Below are positions 26,524-36,416 of a DNA stretch of 64,000 nt, in pieces. Source of the DNA: Sulfolobus tengchongensis (GTDB lineage: Archaea; Thermoproteota; Thermoprotei_A; Sulfolobales; Sulfolobaceae); contig NZ_CP146016.1 in the NCBI RefSeq assembly GCF_036967215.1, positions 772,501 to 836,500 on the forward strand, written 5' to 3'. The notes under the pieces are model-generated. The model was not told the DNA's origin. It searched no databases and saw only the letters and a program-made list of their open reading frames with translations. A program made the translations under genes and the position numbers. Numbering within the stretch: position 1 is the first letter of the stretch; each line of letters starts with the position of its first letter.

Positions 26524-27819
26524 TTACTCAGTCTCTTTACTTTCCTTTAGTAGTAGGTTAGCTATTAACGCAATTACACACACTGAGACCGATAAAACCT
26601 CTATTAAAGGCCATGCTTTTACTAGACCGTGAGAAATCAGAATTACAGTAGGTAATAGCAAAGATGAATATATACCTGCTATTACACCACCTAGTTGAAA
26701 TGAGAAACCAGAGGCAGTATATCTATACTTAGTGGGATAAAGTTCTGTAAGCAACGCAGCTACAGTACCAAAGCCTAAGCCAATACTAAATCCTAGAAAT
26801 GAATAGGCAATTGTGAACCACATAGCATTACCAAAATTTAATAGTGGAAAGAAGGTAACTGAAGCTAGTATAGATAACACGTTCGATATCAGTAAGATTA
26901 ACTTCCTCCGATTTACTCTATCACTTAGTGCACCACCCAAAATAATAGCTAAAGCTTGTACTAAGTTCCCTACTAATACAGCTGAGTATGCAGTAAGTAA
27001 GTTAGCCTTTAGCTCTAACATATAGCTTAGACCGGTAGGGTACATTTCAATAGCTACTAATGTTACTATAAATGGCCAACATAGACCACTTAGGATTATT
27101 CTCTTCCAATCACTCTTAAAAGCCACTGATAATGGTGCTTTTAAAACTTGACCTTCTTTTAATATCTTCTGAAACTGAGGACTCTCAAAGATGTAATATC
27201 TTACTATGGCGCCTATTATTAGTACTATAGCCCCTATACCTATAAGTATCCTCCAACCATAATTATCAAATTCACTCGCAGGCATGAGTTCACGTGCTAT
27301 TAGAGTTCCTAATATGGATAATACAATACCAAAAGCCGTAGTTGCTTGGATCCAACTAGTCCAGTAACCTACTTTACGCGATCTCAAGGAAAATTCAGTT
27401 ATCACTGAGGCTGCTCCTCCCCATTCTCCACCTAAACCTATACCTTCAACCAATCTAAAAATTAGAAGAAGAATTGGTGCTATAAAGCCAATAGTAGCGT
27501 AGGTAGGAGTTAAAGCCAGTCCTATCATACCTAATGATGTGATACCCAATGTCCATATCAACATGGGTTTTCTCCCTAATTTATCCCCATAGTGGCCAAA
27601 TATCATAGCACCTATAGGTCTACTGAAAAACGCACTAGCATATGTAGCTATTGAGGCTGCAACACTAGCAGCAACTCCAACCGATTTAGGATAATATAAT
27701 AATGGCCACACCGTAGCGGCAACTGACGCTATGATGAAAAAATCATACCACTCTATTAATGTTCCAAATGAGGATAACCCGGTTACCTTGATTAGCTCCT
27801 TATTTAATTCTCTAGCCAT
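26524..27819 (-). CDS. MFS transporter, MHS type, no. 3
   Basis: 431 residues. GTLIEWYDFFIIASVAATVWP in helix 1, RPIGAMIFGHYGDKLGRKP in loop 2-3, LVEGIGLGGEWGGAASV in helix 4, VNRRKLI in the second half. Divided by 87 bases from the Rieske ferredoxin gene upstream on the same strand; it could be its operon partner or independent. The charged helix-1 motif E-W-Y-D suggests proton coupling as in related symporters. Confidence 0.92.
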   Translation of the reverse strand: MARELNKELIKVTGLSSFGTLIEWYDFFIIASVAATVWPLLYYPKSVGVAASVAASIATYASAFFSRPIGAMIFGHYGDKLGRKPMLIWTLGITSLGMIGLALTPTYATIGFIAPILLLIFRLVEGIGLGGEWGGAASVITEFSLRSRKVGYWTSWIQATTAFGIVLSILGTLIARELMPASEFDNYGWRILIGIGAIVLIIGAIVRYYIFESPQFQKILKEGQVLKAPLSVAFKSDWKRIILSGLCWPFIVTLVAIEMYPTGLSYMLELKANLLTAYSAVLVGNLVQALAIILGGALSDRVNRRKLILLISNVLSILASVTFFPLLNFGNAMWFTIAYSFLGFSIGLGFGTVAALLTELYPTKYRYTASGFSFQLGGVIAGIYSSLLLPTVILISHGLVKAWPLIEVLSVSVCVIALIANLLLKESKETE

Positions 27820-27906
27820 AGGTAATTGTAAGATTTCTAGTTAATAAACTTTTAAGAGAAATCATATTTGGGAACAGTTAAAATTATTTGAATTAAATGT
27901 TAAAAA

Positions 27907-28227
27907 TTAAGGAATTATTACATTAACTGAACCATCTTCAATTATAAAATCATATCTTATTAAAGGCTTTTTAGCTAAACCATTTATCGGCTCTCCACTC
28001 TCTATGTTAAACTCTGAACTATGACAAATACAAACTATTTTATTATCCTTTAGTAGTCCCATTCTAACTAGATTACAATTTTTATGAGTACATAAAGCAT
28101 CATAAACGTAAATTTTACCGTTAAATTTTATAACCATTATATTTTTATTTTCAACTTTAAATCCTTTAATATCTCCCTCATTTAGATCAGAAATGCTACA
28201 TAGCTTCACCTTTTTTGCCGACGCCAT
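27907..28227 (-). CDS. Rieske-type [2Fe-2S] ferredoxin
   Basis: 106 residues, soluble. The cluster ligands are Cys46 and His48 in ALCTHKNC and Cys66 and His69 in CICHSSEF. Length and absence of a membrane anchor fit the small electron-transfer ferredoxins of multicomponent aromatic dioxygenases (NDO/BphF type), and Rieske proteins of nitrite reductase are a weaker alternative. It lies 41 bases after the amidohydrolase at 28269-29483 on the same strand, probably co-transcribed. It could pass electrons to either oxygenase alpha subunit (36417 or 46254). The reductase that would feed it is not in the window. Confidence 0.88.
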   Translation of the reverse strand: MASAKKVKLCSISDLNEGDIKGFKVENKNIMVIKFNGKIYVYDALCTHKNCNLVRMGLLKDNKIVCICHSSEFNIESGEPINGLAKKPLIRYDFIIEDGSVNVIIP

Positions 28228-28268
28228 ACGGTTAGATTATGAATGAATCCAAATTTAAAAAACTATCC

Positions 28269-29483
28269 TTACCTTATATTAAATAAATCCACCGCGTTTT
28301 CCCCTAATATTTTACTTATTTGTGCTTGAGTCAAATTTGCAGGTTTTGCCACATTCTCTATAAACACTCTAACCTGATCCGGAAAATAGTCTATATCAGA
28401 TACATGAGGATAATCAGTGCCAAATAGCAAATTATTTTCCATTCCTAATTTTTCAACAACATATCTAAGTAATTCTGGAGGTTCATCTGACTCAATAGCG
28501 CTATACACATTCCCTTGTTGTATATATTCTGAAGCTAATCTCTTTAAATTAGGATAGGGATCTATACCAAATCTGTCCTTAAAATATTTCCTTAGTGCTC
28601 CATGTTCTATGGTTTCATCAAGCCACCATATCCAATAGGGTAACCAACTCGCACCAGATTCCGCAAAACAAACTTTCAACGTGGGTAATCTTTCGAAGAC
28701 TCCCTCACCTATTAATCCTGTTAAAGTTGCCATATTAGAAAATGGAAAAGCTATACTTCTAACGTAATACCAGTTATAAAATTGGAACGCGAACGGTGAT
28801 TCATTAGTAGCGCCAGTAGGATGTATTATTAAGATCATATTTAATTGTGCAACCTTCTGGAAGAATTTAAAGAACTCGTCTTCCCATATTGGCTTAGATG
28901 CTATATAAGTGCCATTGGAAACATAGGGAGGGACTACTACACTTTTAAATCCTAATTCCTTAACTCTTTCAAGCTCTTTAATAGCTAGGTCGACATCTTG
29001 TAGAGGAACAATAGCACTAACCAAAATCCTCTTTATTCCCTTTAATTTATCATGAACGTAATTATTATAAGCTTTGGCTAATACATAAGCGTAGTTCTTG
29101 TCCTTAATATTTGGAATTGAGAGACAATTAGTACAAGCTGTTATCTGAATATCAACACCCATTTGATCCATATCAGAAAGCCTACCTTCAATATCATCAA
29201 GTGAGAATCCCTTAGCCTTCAGTTTAGGATTATTAGCTCCCCAGTAAGGATTTCTAGCATGATCTATGTTGCCTAATATCATTCCACCACCAAAACCAAA
29301 AGGTCTAGGGACTAATTTCCCATCAATTACTAAATATCGTGTATTTGTTACAACATCCTTAACTATCATTGGTATCCTATATGGTTTCTCTAAATAATCT
29401 TGATATTCTTCAGGACTTTCCATTAGATGTGCTTCTGCATCTACTATAATTGTATCTTTTAGCTCATCCGGTTTACTTAACAT
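28269..29483 (-). CDS. Amidohydrolase-2 family protein, 404-residue subgroup, copy A
   Basis: 404 residues. The usual H-x-H is E-x-H here: IIVDAEAHLMESPEEY near residue 15. Further along: IIHPTGATNESPF, CFAESGASWLPYWIWWLDE and LFGTDYPHVSD with the conserved Asp. The E-x-H and the SWLPYWIWW block mark a subgroup also seen in aromatic-acid decarboxylase-like proteins, with copy B at 41543. The two are alike over their full length, so they probably act on related substrates. Followed by the Rieske ferredoxin gene, which ties it to ring oxygenation. Confidence 0.82.
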   Translation of the reverse strand: MLSKPDELKDTIIVDAEAHLMESPEEYQDYLEKPYRIPMIVKDVVTNTRYLVIDGKLVPRPFGFGGGMILGNIDHARNPYWGANNPKLKAKGFSLDDIEGRLSDMDQMGVDIQITACTNCLSIPNIKDKNYAYVLAKAYNNYVHDKLKGIKRILVSAIVPLQDVDLAIKELERVKELGFKSVVVPPYVSNGTYIASKPIWEDEFFKFFQKVAQLNMILIIHPTGATNESPFAFQFYNWYYVRSIAFPFSNMATLTGLIGEGVFERLPTLKVCFAESGASWLPYWIWWLDETIEHGALRKYFKDRFGIDPYPNLKRLASEYIQQGNVYSAIESDEPPELLRYVVEKLGMENNLLFGTDYPHVSDIDYFPDQVRVFIENVAKPANLTQAQISKILGENAVDLFNIR

Positions 29484-29957
29484 ATTCTCCTTTTATGTTT
29501 TCTTCATTATATTTTTAAATTTTACTAACATTACATTACTATTTACGAACGTTAACTAGTTTAATACATCTAATTTAATAAACTTCGATTTATATATTTT
29601 ATAATATTTATATAAATCGCAGTCGTTTTTGGAGAATTCCTATAAGTATTATCACATTATTTATCCTTATGAAGAATGAAAGCAAGAGATCTTATAAACA
29701 ATTAAAAATAAGGCATCTACTTATAATACTATATTTATACAATATAATTTAATTTATGGATATAATCATTTCATTATAAGGAAAACAATTAAGGAGGATT
29801 ACAGCTAGTAAAGGATCATAATAAACTGTGGTAGTTTGTAGCCTCGTTTCACAATTGGGTTATAATGTTGATTGTAACGATTATAAATAATCTACAATAA
29901 TTGAAATTCATACATAAAACTCTATGATATTACATCTGTTGAATATCAGCTAAAAAC
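29484..29957. other. Intergenic region with no gene seen
   Basis: 474 very AT-rich bases between two minus-strand genes. It contains the promoter of the amidohydrolase at its left edge. I find no RNA gene, repeat or decayed ORF. Confidence 0.4.
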
Positions 29958-31694
29958 TCAAGTCGAGGTCACAATATCTACCAAAACTGGAACTTTCTTC
30001 TCCCTAATGGTATTTATAGCCTCTTTAAACACCTCTGATAGATTCTCACCGCTATCAATAGGTCCAATTCCAACTAAACCGAAAGATTTTGCCAATGTAG
30101 CGAAATCTATGGGAGGATCCTTAATTTCGCCACCGACCTTAAACGCTCTCTCGGAATCTCTATTCCTCATCTTAGCTATCAAAGCGTTGTGATCAGCATC
30201 ATTGAAGTACGCTCTATTGTTATACATAACGATAAGCAGTGGAAGATTATTATGTGACGCTACCCATAATGCTGAGGATGTATATAATAGATCACCGTCA
30301 GGTTGAAGATCAATTACCAACTTTCCCTTTTCTTTTAATGCAAAAGAGGCTCCTATGGCTATGGGTAGCCCATAACCTAAGCCAGCACCTCTAGACCATC
30401 CTATATAACAACCAGGCTTCGTCCAGTCCCAGATTTTCCTACTCCACTTTACTGCCTCTCCGTGACTTACACTAGTAAGAACCCAGTCGACTTCGCTTTC
30501 CCTAATTGCATTCCACAATTCTAAGTTAAGCCTAGAGAGAGAGACTGGTTTCCCAGTGCTATTTTTAGCCTCATTTAACCATGCTCGCCTTAATTCATTA
30601 TGCGTCTCTGTTGCTTTGTGAATTCTTTCATTAATAATCTCCTTATCCAACTTTAGATTAGAGGTTATACTAATCAGTGTATCTAGAGCAGTATCCGAAT
30701 CAGACCTTATCAGTTGAGCTGGGATCAGATCCTCATAATCACTTGCCCAAGACTTCATAATTGGATTACCAATCACAAATATTTTAGCATCTGATCTAAA
30801 TAATGGTTTATATTCTCTACTTAGTTTATCAGTTTTATACAGATAATAATCCAGTACTAGGCTGTCTATGGCTAGTATCACATCAGCATCCTGTATCACA
30901 TTTGTGAACGTAGCATCTAGGGGATGTGTATTAGGAAAATTGAAATATTCTAATGTATCAATTACCTTAGATCCCGTCAATTCAGCAAAATTCACTAGTC
31001 TGTTAACGTTCTCATGAATTATACCAGCTCTGCCTGCAATTATTAATGGATTTTCTGCCATTGCTATCTCATTAGCAACTTTTTTAATAATTGAAACATC
31101 TGGATAAAATTTAGTTGAATTATAGGAGATCTTGGGAATTTTGACTTCTTTATTCTCCTCTTGTTCTAAAACGTTTACATCAACGCCTATAAAAACTGGT
31201 GCACTAGGAGTTTCAGTAGTTATGTTATAAGCCCTAATAAAAGATCGGATAAAAGACTCTAATGATATAGCATAGTCATCCCATTTCACATAGTCTCTTA
31301 TGACACTATTAGGAAGTAATGTAGTATGAACCCAATCTATCCAAGGTCTTCTTCTTTTAACATCTAGAGGACCATTAGCATCTATCAAAATCAAAGGTAC
31401 TCTATCACACCACGCATTATATATTGCCATGGTAGCGTGTAATAATCCCACAGTATCATGAAGCAAAACTATCATAGGCTTGTTAGTTACCTTTGCATAA
31501 CCATGCGCTATACCCACTGCTATCTCCTCATGCGGTGCACTAATTAACTCAGGATTCCCATTTCCATAATTCACTAAGGATTCCCATAATGCCCTAAAAG
31601 AAGAACCTATATTAGCAGATACGTATTCAATGTTATACTCCTTAAATAAATCTACGATTATATCTGTAGCGTATTTTCGTTTAGTTTCACTCAT
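29958..31694 (-). CDS. ThDP-dependent enzyme (benzoylformate decarboxylase / acetolactate synthase family), no. 2
   Basis: 578 residues. Activating Glu56 in SAPHEEIAVGIAHGYA, and the ThDP-Mg motif in LQPDGDLLYTSS followed by IVMYNNRAYFND (the classic NN). The SRGAGLGYGLPIAIGAS stretch lies just before it. Slightly long for the family; a charged segment sits around residue 355-380. Divergent from the bicupin at 31899. A 2-oxo acid decarboxylase such as benzoylformate or phenylpyruvate decarboxylase fits, but acyloin-forming enzymes cannot be excluded. Confidence 0.82.
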   Translation of the reverse strand: MSETKRKYATDIIVDLFKEYNIEYVSANIGSSFRALWESLVNYGNGNPELISAPHEEIAVGIAHGYAKVTNKPMIVLLHDTVGLLHATMAIYNAWCDRVPLILIDANGPLDVKRRRPWIDWVHTTLLPNSVIRDYVKWDDYAISLESFIRSFIRAYNITTETPSAPVFIGVDVNVLEQEENKEVKIPKISYNSTKFYPDVSIIKKVANEIAMAENPLIIAGRAGIIHENVNRLVNFAELTGSKVIDTLEYFNFPNTHPLDATFTNVIQDADVILAIDSLVLDYYLYKTDKLSREYKPLFRSDAKIFVIGNPIMKSWASDYEDLIPAQLIRSDSDTALDTLISITSNLKLDKEIINERIHKATETHNELRRAWLNEAKNSTGKPVSLSRLNLELWNAIRESEVDWVLTSVSHGEAVKWSRKIWDWTKPGCYIGWSRGAGLGYGLPIAIGASFALKEKGKLVIDLQPDGDLLYTSSALWVASHNNLPLLIVMYNNRAYFNDADHNALIAKMRNRDSERAFKVGGEIKDPPIDFATLAKSFGLVGIGPIDSGENLSEVFKEAINTIREKKVPVLVDIVTST

Positions 31695-31898
31695 ATTATC
31701 CTATACTTTAATACTTGATTATATTTTTTCCTTATCATAGTTTGATATTTTTTATCCTTAAAGTGATGATTTTATCTTAAGCCTGATTTTTAAAAGTTCA
31801 TAAATCTTAATGGCAATTCCATTTCTACTTACTGGTTAATAACTTTAAAATGAAAACCTTTTAATTTTACTGAAAGAAGTATATAGTAAGGTGATATA

Positions 31899-33008
31899 TT
31901 GAGTAGTGAATTAGAACAAAAGAGACATGAATTCTTTAAGAAGTTAATGTCACATAACTTAACTACTTATTTTATAACATTTCATCCAACTGAAGCTCCT
32001 AAATTTGGTCTAGTAAAAAGACCAATTTTTACTAATGAACCCACCCCATTAGCTATACCATATAAATGGGAATATCCAACCTTACGTAAGCTATTATATG
32101 AACTTTCAGAATTGCTGAGACCAGAAGAAGCAGAAAGAAGGCAAGTTCAACTAGTCAATCCAGGATTGAAGGAACTACCATACGTAGGAGTTATAGCAAT
32201 AGCACCAACTATTTTTGCTGCAATACAATTAGTTAAATCTGGTGAAGTAGCCCCATCCCATTATCATACACCAAACGCATTTAGACTAATTTTAGAGGCT
32301 CCACCAGATGGTGCATATACAATAGTTAATGGTAGAAGAATCATAATGCACCGGGGAGATGTTGTATTAACGCCTAGTTGGTCGTGGCATGACCATAGAA
32401 ATGAAGGAGAAAGTGATGTAATATGGTTAGATGGACTTGACGCTCCTCTCATATGGTATATGGGAGGGATATTTTATAAGAATTATGCAGAAGTCTATAA
32501 AATGGATAAACAGCCAATAACACATACACAAGATGATATTCTAGCCACGTATGGAAGTGGATTAAAACCAGAAAAAGACGATATAGGGGTTTACAATCCA
32601 TTATTATATTATCCATATTCTAAGGCTAAAGAAGGTTTGTCAAGATTAAGCGAAAAGGAAAGTAAAGCAGATGAAGCTGAAGGGACTGTATTAAGATACA
32701 TAAATCCACTAAATGGAGAGGATGCATTCCCAACAATGGCGTTAAAGATAAGATTGTTAAAGCCTAAGTCAGAGACTTTTGCCATTAGAAAGACTGAACA
32801 TATAGTATTTGTAGGGATTGAAGGAAATGGTATTATAGAAGTTGGAAACGAGAAATTCAATATGAAACCCAATGATATTGTTATAGTACCTCCTTGGCAT
32901 AAATACAGAATAGTAAACAACGAAGAAAAACCATTGATATTATTCTCTTACTCTGACGAACCTTTATTTAAAAAGGTAGGTATATATAGAGAAGAGCTCA
33001 CAAAGTAA
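31899..33008 (+). CDS. Gentisate 1,2-dioxygenase-like bicupin, second copy
   Basis: 369 residues. Start is TTG, fixed by a strong AAGGTGAT ribosome site four bases upstream, which is unusual in a region of leaderless genes. Iron ligands: His121 and His123 in SHYHT, His164 in SWHDH. DVIWLDGLDAPL follows as in characterised gentisate dioxygenases. The C-terminal cupin (about 290-350, FVGIEGNGIIEVG) lacks the triad. Of the four paralogues this one and the one at 51894 have the W-H-D-H form of the third-ligand motif found in bacterial enzymes. Confidence 0.87.
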   Translation: MSSELEQKRHEFFKKLMSHNLTTYFITFHPTEAPKFGLVKRPIFTNEPTPLAIPYKWEYPTLRKLLYELSELLRPEEAERRQVQLVNPGLKELPYVGVIAIAPTIFAAIQLVKSGEVAPSHYHTPNAFRLILEAPPDGAYTIVNGRRIIMHRGDVVLTPSWSWHDHRNEGESDVIWLDGLDAPLIWYMGGIFYKNYAEVYKMDKQPITHTQDDILATYGSGLKPEKDDIGVYNPLLYYPYSKAKEGLSRLSEKESKADEAEGTVLRYINPLNGEDAFPTMALKIRLLKPKSETFAIRKTEHIVFVGIEGNGIIEVGNEKFNMKPNDIVIVPPWHKYRIVNNEEKPLILFSYSDEPLFKKVGIYREELTK

Positions 33009-33073
33009 ATATAACTGTCTTTTTATTCACTTATTTTAACCTTACTAATTTTTAATTTTACATACGATGGCAT

Positions 33074-33589
33074 TTAGATTACATATAATTGTCCACCGAT
33101 TATAGGTTCATTTATCACAGTCACTTTTTTAAGTTTTATTTTAAACTTTCCATCTACGCGTTTCAACCTATACTCGATATCTCCGCTTAGTGTTTCTAAC
33201 ATTCTCGGCCCATATAATTCATGAGGTTGAGCTCTAAATATATTCATAATAAATTTACATAAAACTTGAATATAATCTTGGGTCTCTTCACCTATTAATA
33301 TGTTAGAAACCAACCTAGTAGTTCTAGGATGAGGTTCATAAGTATAGGCCATGCCTGTTAAAATTCTCCTTATATAGATCTCTAGTCTCTTTCTATCAAG
33401 ATATAAGACGTTCAAATCATCTTCAGGATTTTCAACAATGTTATTTTCGGAAACCCATCTTGGAATCCAATATACCCCATCATCAGCAAAAAGATTTAAC
33501 CATTCTTGATATCTTCTCTCATCTAATAGTTTCATCTCATAATATACGAAATTCTCAATTTCATCCTTAGGAACATTTTGCTGGCTCAT
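33074..33589 (-). CDS. Aromatic-ring-hydroxylating dioxygenase, beta (small) subunit, copy A
   Basis: 171 residues, SnoaL/NTF2-like cone fold of Ring_hydroxyl_B. The EMKLLDERRYQEWLNLFADD start, the DGVYWIPRW segment and the SNILIGEE part match beta subunits that hold the alpha3beta3 oxygenase together. Cofactor-free structural role. The closest alpha subunit on the map is at 36417 on the opposite strand, separated by a reductase and a transporter, so the oxygenase is encoded in pieces. Related to the beta subunit at 43939. Confidence 0.87.
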   Translation of the reverse strand: MSQQNVPKDEIENFVYYEMKLLDERRYQEWLNLFADDGVYWIPRWVSENNIVENPEDDLNVLYLDRKRLEIYIRRILTGMAYTYEPHPRTTRLVSNILIGEETQDYIQVLCKFIMNIFRAQPHELYGPRMLETLSGDIEYRLKRVDGKFKIKLKKVTVINEPIIGGQLYVI

Positions 33590-33782
33590 ATATTAATTTT
33601 TATGGAAAGGTGATTTAAAAATCTATTATATAGCTTAAGTTAAAGAGAATCTTAACTAAGAAGTTAATTAGGTTAATACATTTGATTTTGATAGTGACTT
33701 GTCTTTTTATCTTTGTATTAATTTCAGTTACTTAATCTACACAAATTAACGACAAAGAAAACCTCAACTTAAATTATGTAAG

Positions 33783-33792
33783 TTTTTATATA
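33783..33792 (+). promoter_or_regulatory. TATA box of maleylacetate-reductase-like gene
   Basis: TTTTTATATA lies about 28 bases before the ATG at 33815, the spacing for a leaderless transcript. Confidence 0.5.
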
Positions 33793-33814
33793 CGTACTGA
33801 TATATTTACACGCA

Positions 33815-34780
33815 ATGTGGTTGTCAGAATTTAACAATGTTAAGGTATTCTATGGGAAAAATTCCCTCTCTAGTTTAAGTGATCTGGGAGTAAGAGAGGT
33901 AACAGTAGTGGTCACTAAAAGCCTACTGAATAGCCAACTTTTAAAGAAAATAGAGAACTATATTAGAGTTAAAAAGATCATAAAAGGTCCTGCACAGCAT
34001 GTGCCAGAGGATGAACTTTCTATTTTGACTAAGGAACTATTTAATGAAAATGCTGTTATAAGTTTAGGTGGAGGAAGTGTTATAGACGCAGTTAAACTAG
34101 CCTTTAATGGTTTTCATATAGCGATACCTACAACTCTATCAGGTGCAGAATACACGTACAATGCCTCATACAGAAACAAAGATGGCTTTAAGATGTCTAG
34201 ACGAGTTAAAAACCCTGATGTTATAATCCTTGATCCAGAAGTATTAATGTACACTCCTAAATATCTTTTAGCCACTACAGCATTTAAAGCTCTAGACCAT
34301 GCTGTCGAGGCATTCTATTCAAATAAGGCCTCACCTTTCACTGATACCTTATCTAATCAAGGTATAAATATGATGTTAACATGCATAGAAAATAGGTTAG
34401 AAGATTTGGAATTCTGCCAAATCGGAGCATGGATATCGTCATTAGCTAGAAAATTTGCGGGTATGGGATTAAGTCATTCTTTTGGCCACGTGTATGGGAC
34501 TAGATTTGATATACCGCACGGCGTAACATCTTGCATATCGTTGGCTGAGGCCATAAGGTTTAATAGATCCGAAAAACTATTATCAATTTATCCTCATTTA
34601 GATAAAAAAATAGAGGAATTGCTTAACATGATGGGGATAGACGAAAAGCTCTCTAAATACGCTAAATTAGAACATGCTCTAGAGCTATTACCTAAATTTG
34701 TTGAAGCGGTAAATTTAAGTGCAAATCCTAAAAAGATTACCACTGAAGAGGCTAAATTATTTATAAAAAATATTTATTGA
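33815..34780 (+). CDS. Iron-type alcohol dehydrogenase family protein (maleylacetate reductase-like)
   Basis: 321 residues, short for the family (about 350-390). The nucleotide-binding GGGSVIDAVK (86-94), PTTLSGAEYTYNAS, the KALDHAVEAFYS helix and GLSHSFGHVYGTRFDIPHG are present. The SGAE and ALDHAVEAF pattern is closer to maleylacetate reductase (MacA/TftE) than to alcohol dehydrogenases. Maleylacetate reductase turns maleylacetate into 3-oxoadipate with NAD(P)H after hydroxyquinol or chlorocatechol ring opening. Convergent with an MHS transporter, nine bases apart. Confidence 0.8.
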   Translation: MWLSEFNNVKVFYGKNSLSSLSDLGVREVTVVVTKSLLNSQLLKKIENYIRVKKIIKGPAQHVPEDELSILTKELFNENAVISLGGGSVIDAVKLAFNGFHIAIPTTLSGAEYTYNASYRNKDGFKMSRRVKNPDVIILDPEVLMYTPKYLLATTAFKALDHAVEAFYSNKASPFTDTLSNQGINMMLTCIENRLEDLEFCQIGAWISSLARKFAGMGLSHSFGHVYGTRFDIPHGVTSCISLAEAIRFNRSEKLLSIYPHLDKKIEELLNMMGIDEKLSKYAKLEHALELLPKFVEAVNLSANPKKITTEEAKLFIKNIY

Positions 34781-34789
34781 ATTTATTAA

Positions 34790-36082
34790 TTAAGCCAATT
34801 TAAGGTCTTTTGTCTCTTTTAACGTTAGGTGTGATATTATTGAAATAATTGCAATAATAATTCCTATCATACTTACATAAGGCCATGAGCCTATGATCCC
34901 ATGGCCTGCTAATATAGCTAATGGCAATATAAGCGCTAGCACTATCCCTGCTATAAATCCTCCAAGCTGATATGAGAGACCTGCACCAGACGCTCTAACA
35001 TTCGTAGGATAGTTTTCTGAGTATAATGCTATAATAACTCCTAAGCCCCACCATGTTGTGATACCCATTAATACCTCACTTAGTAAAACCATTACTGCAG
35101 ATCTAGTAAGTGCCATTGTGAAGAAGAGAGGTAAGGAAATTACTCCCAAAATACCACCTATAATCAGCGTCCTCTTCCTTCCTATCCTATCTGAAATATA
35201 TCCACTAAAAATCGTTATAAACACACCTACTACTCCTTGAATCACCACGCCTAAACTTACAAATGATATTGGAAAACTTAGATTAGACAAATATTCATTT
35301 CCAAAAACCACCACTAATTGGTTTACTCCAACAATATAAAGCCATGAAAAGGCCAATAAAATTACCAATTTCCAATATTTCCTTAAAACAGTTGAGGCTG
35401 GCCACTTTACTATTTGTCTTTGTTGCTGTAAAGATAAAAACATTGGACTTTCTGACATTCTGAATCTCAAAATTATACCTATGATCGCGGCTATTACAGC
35501 AACGCCATAAACTACTCTCCAACCAAACGTAAGAAAAGCTTTCCCACTTAATATAGATGACGCTAATAACACACCTCCAGAAGCTGTTAATAAGCCAAAT
35601 GCAGCAGAGCTTTGGAATACGCCACTCCATAGTCCTCTCCTATTACTTCCTACAAATTCCATGAGGAGAGCACCACCACCTCCATATTCACCGCCTAATC
35701 CTAGCCCTTGAATTACCCTAAATATTGTAAGTAACGCTATCGCAACTATTCCTATAGATGTGTATGGTGGTAACAGTGCTATTCCAATGGATCCAATAGC
35801 TAATAACAGTAAGGTTAGCATTAGATTAAACTTCCTACCTACTTTATCTCCTAAATGACCAAAAATATAAGCCCCTACCGGTCTAGCGAAATACGTAGAA
35901 GCATAGGCACCAATAGAGGCTATTGTGGCTGCAACTATATTACCTGGAGCGAAAAATAACACAGGCCATATTGTGCCCGCAAATATTGAACCCGCGAAGA
36001 AGTCGTAATACTCTAAATATGTTCCAAAAGATGTGATAAAGGCTATATAGGGAATTTTACTCCTTATAGCTTTATCTGCCAT
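34790..36082 (-). CDS. MFS transporter, MHS type, no. 4
   Basis: 430 residues. GTYLEYYDFFAGSIFAG in helix 1, RPVGAYIFGHLGDKVGRKF in loop 2-3, IQGLGLGGEYGGGGAL in helix 4, RIGRKRTLI in the second half, and an ETKDLKLA tail like the other MHS members. Proton-driven uptake of an organic acid is likely. Placed beside the maleylacetate-reductase-like gene and the oxygenase alpha subunit. Confidence 0.92.
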   Translation of the reverse strand: MADKAIRSKIPYIAFITSFGTYLEYYDFFAGSIFAGTIWPVLFFAPGNIVAATIASIGAYASTYFARPVGAYIFGHLGDKVGRKFNLMLTLLLLAIGSIGIALLPPYTSIGIVAIALLTIFRVIQGLGLGGEYGGGGALLMEFVGSNRRGLWSGVFQSSAAFGLLTASGGVLLASSILSGKAFLTFGWRVVYGVAVIAAIIGIILRFRMSESPMFLSLQQQRQIVKWPASTVLRKYWKLVILLAFSWLYIVGVNQLVVVFGNEYLSNLSFPISFVSLGVVIQGVVGVFITIFSGYISDRIGRKRTLIIGGILGVISLPLFFTMALTRSAVMVLLSEVLMGITTWWGLGVIIALYSENYPTNVRASGAGLSYQLGGFIAGIVLALILPLAILAGHGIIGSWPYVSMIGIIIAIISIISHLTLKETKDLKLA

Positions 36083-36416
36083 CTTTTCACTTAAGATTTT
36101 TTATTAACTATACAATATAAGTCTTTCTTTATATAGTATTTTATGTAAAATTAGTTTTTATATCAAAAATACCGAATTCTATATGTTTTTTGGAAAGAAT
36201 TTACCATTAATACACCATAACTACTTATATGACAGTCGTAGAAAGACAGTACAACAAATTAGTTTATGGCTTATCTCCCTAACTATATATATCGCTAAAG
36301 GAATTTAGACCGTTTTTCCATAACATAAAGAATTATGAAAAATGGTACTGGTCCTTACAAGCACGAAGGCTGATTAGTAAATAAAGTTTATTATTGTGAG
36401 AAATTTATTAATAATT
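36083..36416. other. Divergent intergenic region
   Basis: 334 bases between the MHS transporter and the oxygenase alpha gene. Holds an imperfect hairpin or operator (36309-36346) and AGTTTATTA (36384-36392), the probable TATA box for the ATG at 36417. No ORF. Confidence 0.45.
36309..36346. promoter_or_regulatory. Imperfect inverted repeat upstream of oxygenase alpha gene
   Basis: ACCGTTTTTCCATAA pairs with TTATGAAAAATGGT (one mismatch, one bulge) around a 9-base loop. It ends about 38 bases before the TATA box. It could be an operator or a decayed terminator. Confidence 0.3.

Noticed and set aside
10620-29558. Recurring TTAACG/CGTTAA-like words in several spacers (near 10627, 18541, 29549) as a shared operator
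   Set aside because: The words sit at different distances from the promoters and are short, so chance in AT-rich DNA is enough to explain them. Only the 18541 copy is a full palindrome.
31763-31786. GTGATGA followed 13 bases later by CTGA, like half of a C/D box RNA
   Set aside because: No second C' and D box pair follows, and the spot lies in a promoter-rich spacer.
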